Below, piece after piece: positions 22,051 to 31,294 of a stretch of 64,000 nucleotides of DNA. A model generated the notes under the pieces. It searched no databases. It saw only the letters and a list, made by a program, of their open reading frames with translations, and was not told where the DNA came from. Position numbers and translations under genes: made by a program. This DNA comes from Agaricus subrufescens (taxonomy: Eukaryota > Basidiomycota > Agaricomycetes > Agaricales > Agaricaceae): NCBI GenBank assembly GCA_029945375.1, contig CM057057.1, positions 4,960,001 to 5,024,000 on the forward strand, read 5' to 3'. How positions within the stretch are numbered: the first letter of the stretch is position 1; each line of letters begins with the position of its first letter.

Positions 22051-22515
22051 TGATGTGTACCGAGCATGCGTGGGAAGGAACTGATGGGGCGGGGTTTCGC
22101 ATCACACAGTGTGGAAACAGCCCCTCTCATTGTCCCACGCGATGATCAGGGTTCATCAACGATGGTCGGGCATCCTGGTTATGCTAATTAGGTCATATGA
22201 CCTACTCATCTCTGTATGCCGCCCTTCCGACTTTCAGTCTCCGACAAGATATACCTTCCATAAACAGGATAGTTCATCAATACTGTATAGTTCTGTTCAA
22301 GCCACCGAATCTTAGTGTACATCGGGATTGTTAGCGGTTATTGCCACCCTTCTGACTTTAAATCTCCGACGATATATAGCTTCCATAAACAGTACATACC
22401 ATCATTACTGTATAGTTCTTATCAAGCCACGGAATCTTAGTGTACATCGACACCGTATATAGATATGTTCAAGGGGTTTTGTACTCGTAGTGATTAAAAC
22501 AGCTGTTACCTTTCA
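22051..22515 (-). repeat. Internal inverted repeat, right arm
   Basis: This is the complement of the left arm, about 90 bp shorter because the left arm has duplicated sub-blocks. It contains one full palindrome TAGGTCATATGACCTA (22189-22204) and two copies of the TTCCATAAACAG / CTTAGTGTACATCG blocks. It lies ~600 bp upstream of the plus-strand partner gene. Confidence 0.85.
22189..22204. promoter_or_regulatory. Palindrome TAGGTCATATGACCTA in the right arm
   Basis: This is a perfect 16-bp palindrome matching the core of the sites in the left arm (see 20369-20595). Confidence 0.55.
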
Positions 22516-23123
22516 CTTTGCTGAGCTTGGAGTACAGCTAGTCGTCCTTTTTTTAGTTGAACTAAATTGAGGACGTTGTTACCTTTTGCTTTTTTTAGTT
22601 GAACTAAATTGAGGTCAAGCCAAATACAAAATCTAGTACATGTTCGTGCTCAAAATCCAACACACCATTGTATGCACATAGTACAACCATTAACGAATCA
22701 CTCAGGCCAGCCACCTCTGTCCTAGCCGCGGGCACAATTTTTTACGTCCCAGTTGGGCTTGCGGTCAAGGTTGTCCAAATAACTGACTGGCTTCTTGCCG
22801 CATCAGCGCGTTCTGAAGGATTCCCTTTCCTTCACTTTCCTTCAAGATAGAGTCGAACGCAAGTCTGCTAGGTAGCTGGTTACTGTTTGACAAATGTAGG
22901 CATAGACGGCTTACCGTTACTTCGCGAGACTGTCAGCAACTCAATTTTTACTCTGCTATCCATAAACTATTCGCCGGCCCACTTGGCCATACCGAGAAAC
23001 ACATTAGGACCTGTCCATACTTACTAGATGTCGTGCTTATGCGTGACGTGGCATGACTTGGCTGCAAATGGAGATATGCTGAGGAGTTCAAATTTTCATT
23101 CTGCTAGGCGGTTTTCAAAAACC
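22516..23123. other. Upstream region of the KDZ partner gene
   Basis: It contains a ~41-bp tandem duplication (about 22550-22630), each copy including TTTAGTTGAACTAAATTGAGG, a near-palindrome around one central base. No gene is recognised. It probably holds the 5' UTR and promoter of the gene starting at 23124. Confidence 0.4.
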
Positions 23124-26100
23124 ATGACACGCGCTCAGTGGACCACACCTGCCCAACGCAAATGGCTCGAGGGACGCTATCCTGAATGGGTGAAGGCTCA
23201 AACAGACGGCACCACCAGAGAGTTCAAGAGCCAGGTAGCTGTCGAGTTTTTTGCTGTTTTTGAGCCCAAGCGACCAAGCGAAGAGGAACTACGCAAGCAT
23301 GAGAATGACAGGGAGAAGGCTATGGCATCCAAGCGTGCATCTACAGTTGGAGTAAGGATACCATACACTCACTTTGGTATAGCTAACACATGCTCATAGC
23401 GAATCGGAGCGTGGTTCTACAACCATTCCCGGGATACTTCATCGCAACAAACAATTGAGCTTGGCAAGAAGCCACGACAGCCATCGGTCACCCAAGTCTA
23501 CCAAAGCCTTTATTGGGAGCCGAAGCTGAAGGCTATGGTGGAGGCGGCATGTGCAAAGTTTCTTGAGTCGAGTGAGGGCGAGAAGAACAAGCTTACAAAG
23601 AAAGAAACAATGAAGATCCGGAACGAAGTTGTTCAAGAGGAGTTTGCCAAGGAGACAGAGGAGGTAAAGGAACGCGTCCGTAATGAACACCAAGCAAGGA
23701 AGGGCCGAGACGACGTCGAGGACACTGACAAAGACGAGCAACAAAAGTCAGTATTGCCACGTGTCCCCAAGATTTCGAGCTCACCGGATGTACTAGGAAT
23801 ATTACTTTGTTGATAAATACCCTATCCTCTTGTGTTCAGTCTCTGCACAAAAAGACGGGGTGGGTTTTTACAATCCTAGCTGGTGGCCCCGACTACCGCG
23901 ATGGGATTCTGAGGTCGTTGATGTGAGTATAACACTTATTTAGTCTATCAACGTTGACTGACGGAATCTTCAACGTAGAGTGAATGGTGATACAGAGGAG
24001 AGTGGTTTAGACTTTGCGACATACCTTGGTAAAGAACAATATCAGGAACAGGCCCAACGTTGGGACAAGTTCATTCGAGAAGTATATCGTGAGTAGCGAT
24101 TACATCCATCAACACGATGGTGCTGATGGGATCGTGCCAGCGAACTTCTCACGTGTCACTCCTCCTATTGCTCTGACACCTCCAGAGTCTGCGCCGGCGC
24201 CTTCAGAATCTGCGTCAACGCCTTCAAAAACCACCGTATTTGATGAAGCTGATGTGCAACTGGCTTCCCGAGCCAAGAAGGCGCCACCCCCCCTTTCAGA
24301 ATACGAACTTCAGAGGGAAGCAAACATCCCTGAGATCCAGGGCATTTTTACCTCATTGGGGATCCCATCGATCAAGGATGTGATTGGGGCGGATAAAGGG
24401 GAACATAAGAGGACGAAGAGGACGAGAAAGGGTGTAAAGGGTAAGAAGAAACAGAGGTATGTGCATCTTGTTACTGGTGTGTCAAGCAAGTTAGCTGACC
24501 GATTACAAGTCCTGACGCAGACCCATCGGCCTCTGAGGACGAGCAGCCCACCAAGAGATACAAGCTCCGGTGAGTTCTCGGTGCTTTGCCCATGATTTCC
24601 TCGCTGATTTGATCCCTTGTGTTGTAGCTCTGCTCTTAATACGACCACAGCCCAAGAGATTGGTGAGGGCGGCGCGGCGCTCCCACTCTCATCGTCTGCT
24701 CTTGATACGACTACAGCCCAAGATAATGGTGAAGGCAGCGCGTCGCTCCCACGCTCATCGGAGGATGGAGGAACAGAATCAACCCCAGACACATCTACCC
24801 GAGATGTTTTGACACAAAGCACCGCTGCCAATTCACACACGTCATCTGCAGTAGATGTCTCAGATCCTAACATGCCTGCACAACCTCACAACGTTTCAAT
24901 GCATGCTGCGGCGACTATTATGCCTCCAGTGAGCTCAGACTCAGCTGAGGATGCCAGATCATCGCCCGGGGATGCTACCGAAGGTGCGTGATGTACCTTC
25001 AGAGATCGTTAGAGATTTACGAAACTGTACATTAGTCACTGCTACCCCCCACATCAAAGATGGCCCGCGTAACAAGTTGCCGGGTATTGAAGGCATGTCG
25101 TTTAAGAGATGGTTAGTCATCTGCTTTAACTTCGATGATAGACCCCGTGGTCCCTCAAGTTTCTATGCAAGTTCAAGACACCACAACCATGCCTGCACAA
25201 CCTCACAATGTTTCAATGCATGCTGCGGCGACTATTATGCCTCCAGTGAGCTCAGACTCAGCCGAGGATGCCAGATCATCGCCCAGGGATGCTACCAAAG
25301 GTGCGTGATGTACCTTCAGAGATAGTTAGAGATTTACGAAACTGTACATTAGTCACTGCTACCCCCCACATCGAAGATGGCCCGCGTAACAAGTTGCCGG
25401 GTATTGAAGGTATGTCGTTTAAGAGGTGGTTAGTCATCTGCTTTAACTTCGATGATAGACCCCGCGGTCCCTCAAGTTTCTATGCAAGTTCAAGACACCA
25501 CAACCAACGATATCACGAATATCACGCCTTCAAAAAACTCTTCCGAGGGCCCGGATAAAGGTGCGTAATTTGACATTCCGCGATGGCTATTCAACAGCTT
25601 GATCCCCTCGATGATAGACCTTGCTGTCCCTCAAAATTTTATGCATGTTCAAGACAACACAACCAACGATACCATGAATATCACGTCTTCGGAAAACTCC
25701 TCCGGGGGCATTAATCAAGGTGCGTAATTTGACATTCAGTGATTGCTTTGATAGTGGTTGTTTTACTAAATAATCATAGGTTTAAATGGCCCTATCTCTA
25801 GTGTTCATGGAAATGGTAAGTGTTACTCTTCAAGGCCACATTGATATTTACGTCATGTTAGTCCCTCGTGATCTTGTTGGCTCACTTCCTGCATTTGTAC
25901 GCAATGCCGAGGAATTTTTCCAAACAGTAGGGGGTGGTTCGCAATTATGGTTGACACTTGTAAACAATTGGCTTCAGTTGGAAGTCATATGTAGTAAGAG
26001 TGGTGTGCGTGTTTCTTTTTTGTGCTCTGTTTTATTACTCATAAGAAAAATAGAACTTGCGCTGTGTAGGTCGACCACCTCAAGTTGGTATTTGGATGAA

Positions 26101-26549
26101 GAATGCTCGAAAACTAGCCATGATACCAAATATCTGTATCAGCAAGTATAGTATAACATTTTGTAAGTGGTGGAAGTCACTTCAGCCTCCAGAACGTGTT
26201 TCGGTGGATGGTGAATTGACTCAGGACATTCCTGGGACTATTGACTGGTCATGCCTTAGCCGCTCAGGTCCAAATGGGTTTTTCATAATTGTATTAACCT
26301 TAGCATGGTGGGCATTTCACGCAAAGACATTATCTCTGATGATGGAGTTGGAGACTATTCTTGATGATGTCAATTGGGTTCTTGTCATGATTCTCAACTC
26401 TCTTCCTACAAAGGGGATGAAACATTCCCAGGTAGATGAAAATAGTGATAATGGACCAAGGAAAAAGTAAGTCTCAAATTGAACTTTGATGTAAACTAAG
26501 TTTGACTATTTTTTATAGGAGTCGTGTATCAAAGTCACTTGGCTTGTGA
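23124..26549 (+). CDS. KDZ-element partner gene, multi-exon, function unknown
   Basis: The gene starts at ATG 23124 (ACCATGAC context). Exon 1 (23124-23351, MTRAQWTTPAQRKWLEGRYP) joins in phase to 23400 (RIGAWFYNHSR) through a GTAAGG..TAG intron. Later blocks are TGWVFTILAGGPDYRDG (about 23855), SEYELQREANI...SLGI (about 24295-24370) and a C-terminal block PPQVGIWMKNARK...WW.SLQP...LSRSGPNGFF (26078-26290). The last exon ends at TGA 26547-26549. I associate these blocks, in this order, with a recurrent Agaricomycete protein family of unknown role. The WTTPAQR start resembles a helix-rich DNA-binding segment, but that is inference. The region 24871-25505 is a 317-bp tandem duplication that may disrupt or enlarge the gene. 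Exon borders between 24600 and 26050 are not resolved. No TET/JBP dioxygenase is seen. Confidence 0.65.
24871..25505 (+). repeat. 317-bp direct tandem duplication inside the partner gene
   Basis: CATGCCTGCACAACCTCAC begins copies at 24871 and 25188 with only a few differences. A more diverged third partial copy (CTTCGATGATAGACC-like, AAGACAACACAACCAACGATA) follows to about 25715. A smaller 66-bp duplication (CTGCTCTT.ATACGAC) precedes it at about 24630-24760. Confidence 0.85.
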
Positions 26550-26693
26550 TATTCTATGATTAAATATGCTACCTAATAGTCTATATTGAATATACTGAGT
26601 GTCTCATATGAAAATGTCTTATTGAGAGCATTAATAGACAAGGATACAGTTTTGATAAAAATAAATGGGCTATATATAAGAGTAATGAAAATG

Positions 26694-27823
26694 TTAATCA
26701 ATGGAAATGAAACAGCCAATAACAGGAAATGAAAGGTAATGAATATGCTGTAATATAGCAATGAAAAGGCTAATAGAAATATTGAGAATGCCAATGTGCA
26801 ACAATGAAAATGCTATGAAATGGAAATGAAACAGCCAATAACAGGAATTGAAAATGACAGCACATGGTAATGAATATGCTGTAGTGTAACAATGAAAAGG
26901 CTGATAGAAATATTGAGAACCCCAATGTGCAACAATGAAAATGCTATCAATGGAAATGAAACAGCCAATAACAGGAAATGAAAGGTAATGAATATGCTGT
27001 AGTGTAGCAATGAAAAGGCTAATAGAAATATTGAGAATGCCAATGTGCAACAATGAAAATGCTATGAAATGGCAATGAAACAGCCAATAACAGGAAATGA
27101 AAATGACAGCACATGGTAATGAATATGCTGTAGTGTAACAATGAAAAGGCTGGTAGACATATTGAGAATGCCAATGTGCAACAATGAAAATGCTATGAAA
27201 TGGCAATGAAACAGCCAATAACAGGAAATGAAAATGACAGCACATGGTAATGAATATGCTGTAGTGTAGCAATGAAAAGGCTGGTAGACATATTGAGAAT
27301 CCCAATACACAACAATGAAAATGCTATGAAATGGCAATGAAACAGCCAATAACAGGAAATGAAAATGACAGCACATAGTAATGAATATGTTGTAGTGTAA
27401 CAATGAAAAGGCTGGTAGACATATTGAGAATTCCAATATGCAACAATGAACATGCTATCAAATGGCAATGAAAAAGCCAATAAAAGCAAATGAAAATGCT
27501 ATCATATGCTATGAACATGCCATGTTGTGGAAATGAAAAAGGTCAATAGAAATATTCAGAATCCCAATATGCAACAATGAAAACACTATCAGATGGTAAT
27601 GAAACATTCAATAACTAATACATGATAATGAGATTGCTAATCAATATGAGATGGCAATAGCATTATGATAACTTCAATCCATTCCAATGAGAACTACAAT
27701 AGATATAATGAAAAGAATCATTGGAGTTATGATAATATCCTCCTGCCTCAGTGCATTGGCTATTATGAAAAGTTTCGATTGGCAGTAACCAATGTTTTAT
27801 GATAAAACTAGCAGCTACCAGTC
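26694..27823 (-). repeat. KDZ terminal inverted repeat, right, with 131-bp units
   Basis: This 1.13-kb arm is the complement of 14403-15665, including about six 131-bp units (26694 to about 27490) and the unique outer part. The outermost bases are TTTTATGATAA.ACTAGCAGCTACCAGTC. No gene is present. The open frames are repeat artefacts. Confidence 0.88.
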
Positions 27824-27830
27824 GGACATT
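27824..27830. other. Target-site duplication of the KDZ element, right copy
   Basis: GGACATT is identical to 14396-14402. LINE-C ORF2 resumes immediately after it. Confidence 0.85.
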
Positions 27831-30800
27831 GGCCCAAACACTTCAAAGCCTCAACGTCGGTCATCATTCCGAAACCAGGCAAACCTTCCTACGACAAGGC
27901 CAAGTCATTTTGGCCCATCGTCTTACTCAACACAATGGGGAAACTCATTGAAAAGATGATCACTCGATGGCTCCAGTTCGAGGGCGTCGAGAGTGGAGCC
28001 ATCCATCCATGCCAAACCGGGGGTATCATCCAACGGTCTGTTGAAGACGCGGCCACCGCCCTTACACATCACGTTCGAGCCGGGTGGTCCAACAAAAAGG
28101 TAACGTCAGTCATTGCGTTTGATGTGGCCCAATTTTTCCCCTCCCTCAATCACATCGCACTTTCTAAAATCATTGAACATTTTGGTTTCGCGAACAAAGT
28201 TGTTTCTTTCTTCTCTAATTATCTCGTTGGTCAAAAAACTCAATATTCTATTAACAATTTCACCTCTCCTTTCTTCGACTCTGATGTAGGTGTAGGACAA
28301 GGTAGTGCGCTTTCTCCAATCCTTTCAGCATTGTATTTAGCTCCTGTTTTCCATCTTCTGGACTTATGGTTATCGGACGAGGATTCTCATATTCATTTTC
28401 CTTTAACTGCTTTTCTTTCCTTTGTTGATGACAGACTACTTGTTGCAACGGGGGATTGTAGATCGGACGTTCTGGACTCTCTAAAAGAGGCATATGCCCA
28501 AATCACTTCCATTCTCACCGACTTTGGTCTGATTATGGAACATTCAAAGACAGAACTCTTCAACTTTGCGGACTCCGCCCGCAATTACCATTCGGCCAAC
28601 CCTTCGCTCCCCCTCGGGTTCGCCCCATTCACCTCGACCAATCCTCTTACCCCCAAGACAATCTGGAGGTACCTTGGAATCATGTTTGACCGCAACCTCA
28701 CCTTCAAGGAACACGTCAAATTCTACGCCACGAAATCTATTTCTGCAGTCCGATGCATGAAATCACTTGGCAACTCAGCGCGTGGACTCACAGTCAAGCA
28801 AAAACACACGCTTTACATCTCGTGCGTTCAACCAATAGCGACCTTTGGACTTCGTTGTTGGTACATCCCATGGACCCGATGTTTTAGGACCAACGTCAAA
28901 ATGGTCGAACTCACCCATTCTCAAGGAGCTCGCTGGATCACTGGCGCATTCCGAACCACTCCCATAGGTGGAATGAGTGCCGTGGCTGGCCTCATGCCCA
29001 TCTCTATCACCCTCAAAAAGCTGTATGAGTGATCCAATATTCGCCTCAACACGCTACACCCCAATCATCCCGTTCTTACACTTATAGAGCGGCGGAAAGC
29101 CAAGGGCTTGACCCTACACCACAACTCCTTGGAATTCAAAACCGAGGCAATTCGACAGAAGATGAAGTCCCCCCTTGACTCCATCATCAACGTTCCATGC
29201 AAGGAGATCTTCCACCCCCTCTCCGAGCACATCAAACCTGGGTGTCGACTCATCGATCGATGCCCAGACCGCATTAAATTCATCCACCCCCCCGCAGACA
29301 AGGATGACTCATTCCTCTATCACCTCGACATTCATGGGGCGAACATTCATAACACCAGCGACCTCCATGTCATCACTGCTGGTGCCCTTAACCCAATCGA
29401 TCCCTCCCACCCCTTGGAGAATCAGAGTCATTCCCACATCGCTTTGTCCACCGTCTTCAATGACAAAACGATATCGTCCAAAACCCGTGCCGCTGGACGC
29501 AGAGTCACGAAGGAAACACTTGTAGGATGGTCCGCATTCCTCGGCCTCCTCAAAGCATATCGCAAATTAGAGAAAGGACTTGAAGTCAAACGAGTCATTC
29601 TCTACACCACCTCGCCATCCACAGTTCGCGAACTTATGGCGGTTTCATCCAAGCCTTTTGGTAGTCAATTGTCGATTGCCGTCTTGCTCATGTTTGAGGC
29701 TCTAGTAACCAAATTCCCATTAGTGGATATTTGTGTGAAGGGCTTCAGAGAGAGTTGGGCAACTCGACCACCAGATAGCAACGTCGGCCTTCAGCCGGCT
29801 GCCTATCAGGCTTATTGGAACGCTAGAAAAGAGCAAACATTCACTTGGGCGGGGATTCAGTTTCCTCAATCCACGTCATATAGATGGGCCAGAAGCGAGA
29901 CCACTAAATCCGCTATCGCATTATGGCAACAAGGGTTCAAGGACCCAACGAACCGGCCTTGCTTCAAGGGACAAGGCTGGTACGATACAAAATCCTGTAA
30001 AGTGGAATCTGAGAGGTTGAAGCATAACACTTCATACCCGGATCACTTTTGGGTATCAAGCAGGGAATTGAGAGCGGGGCTAGCCACCTCCCCCTTTGCT
30101 CTGCATGATGAATTTCACGACGGTAGTTTTGGGACTGGGATGTTGAGGCCGGACGCCTCCTACTCAGACTATCAACTCCGTCCGGGGAAGAAGAAAGTCT
30201 GGCCGGTTAAAACAGGGCGGTGCCGCTGGCTCAGATAATTCGGATCGGTTAAAACAGGGCGGTGCCGCTGATCACGAAAATAGTTGTAAGTTCACAGTTG
30301 ATAAACCAACTCACCTCAATTTAGGCTTATGGCTCCGCAACTATGGCGGGGTCTCTGTCGCTCATAACTCCCCTTTGTGTGCTCGGCTTGTGTGCACAAT
30401 CACCAATCATGCCCCAATCGGATCTTATCGCGCCAGATTCTTTCCGAACGAACCGTTCAAGACGTGTCCTTGCTCTCCCAACTCACCCGAGACGCGTCAG
30501 CATATTCTCAATGTCTGCCCCCTATTCGTCAGAAGGGCGGAACACTACTCTATCGGCGGGATCGAATCCATTCAAGGTCTCATCTTATTCCTGACTGACA
30601 ATCCTAAAGCATTTGCATTTGAAGATGACTCTGATCTTCCAAGAGTGCCATGTATATGCGAACCGGACTGGCCTGCGTATTACAAGCAGGTATACCAGCA
30701 ACAGAAGGATGAGAATCAAGAGAGGAGGAAGCGCAAGCATCCTCTTCTAATGGGGCCAATTTTCTACCATGAAACGATTATGAGCCAGTTTGAAACCGTG

Positions 30801-31082
30801 TTCGAGGCGGATGAATGGAGAGAGGTGTTTGTGAACTCGGTAATGGAGATGAAGCCGTGGACTCGGCGGAATGTACACAAAAGGTGCAAGGAGTTTCTAT
30901 TTTTTGTACTTGTATTTGAACGTTTTCTTTTCCTCTTGTTCTGCAGTAATGTACTTGTATTTCAAGCGATCGTTCTCTCTTCTTTTTCTTTTTCTCTCTC
31001 TCATATAGCGTTGACCAAGTCCGCTGGATACGTTTCTTTTGCTCATTTGTTGGTCATTTTTCAATGTAATGTCTTGAGCTGA
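27831..31082 (+). pseudogene. LINE ORF2, 3' half: reverse transcriptase core and C-terminal domain
   Basis: The RT continues with IPKPGKPSYDKAKSF.PIVLLN, VIAFDVAQFFPSLNH, VGQGSALSPILSALY and the catalytic FVDD (28421-28432). A TGA at 29030-29032 replaces the Arg codon (CGA) of LINE-A, after LKKLYE. The frame is otherwise open to 30238, where one extra G in GAAGAAGAAAGTCTGG (near 30199) shifts it. The final domain with CPCSPNSPETRQHILNVC is in another frame from about 30240 to the stop at 31080-31082. Without these two changes and the KDZ insertion the protein would be full length. Confidence 0.88.
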
Positions 31083-31294
31083 CAGAGGTAGTGTACAGGT
31101 GATGTAAAGTACGGGGAACGCGTTATGGCACCCTTAAGGTCAATTTTGAAATAAATCCCATTGATTACAAAAAAAAAAAAAAAAAACTTCACATTAGCAT
31201 AATTGTGATGAATGAAGCGACGATGCCACAGGGAGAGGTCAGCTGGCAGTGTAGAAACAGCAAAAGCGGCCTCGGAAGTGATTGTAGAGCCATC

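Larger units (their letters stand above)
14403..27823. mobile_element. KDZ-superfamily DNA transposon, 13.4 kb, nested in LINE-C
   Basis: The ends are imperfect inverted repeats: CACTAGTAGCTGC at the left, and GCAGCTACCAGTC at the right. Both continue inward through TTATCATAAAAT.TTGGC and 131-bp tandem arrays. Between them lie a KDZ transposase gene on the minus strand (16085-19854), an internal inverted-repeat pair (20188-20741 / 22051-22515), and a multi-intron partner gene on the plus strand (23124-26549). The two genes diverge from the centre. Target duplication and a transposase with its acidic residues in place indicate a relatively recent, possibly autonomous element. Confidence 0.9.
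9695..31186 (+). mobile_element. LINE-C, full-length Tad1-like LINE (about 8 kb without the KDZ insertion)
   Basis: This is a complete non-LTR retrotransposon: 5' UTR beginning CACCGCTTCTTGATCTG...CCACCACCTTCC, ORF1, ORF2, a 3' UTR and an 18-base A tract (31169-31186). It is flanked by 13-bp target duplications. A 13,421-bp KDZ transposon interrupts ORF2 at 14403-27823. Removing that insertion and one duplicated GGACATT leaves the RT reading frame continuous. Later damage includes a stop at 29030 and a one-base insertion near 30199. Confidence 0.9.

Noticed and set aside
23124..26549. A TET/JBP dioxygenase as passenger of the KDZ element
   Set aside because: Such genes are often linked to KDZ elements, but no HxD...H double-stranded beta-helix pattern is visible in any frame here.
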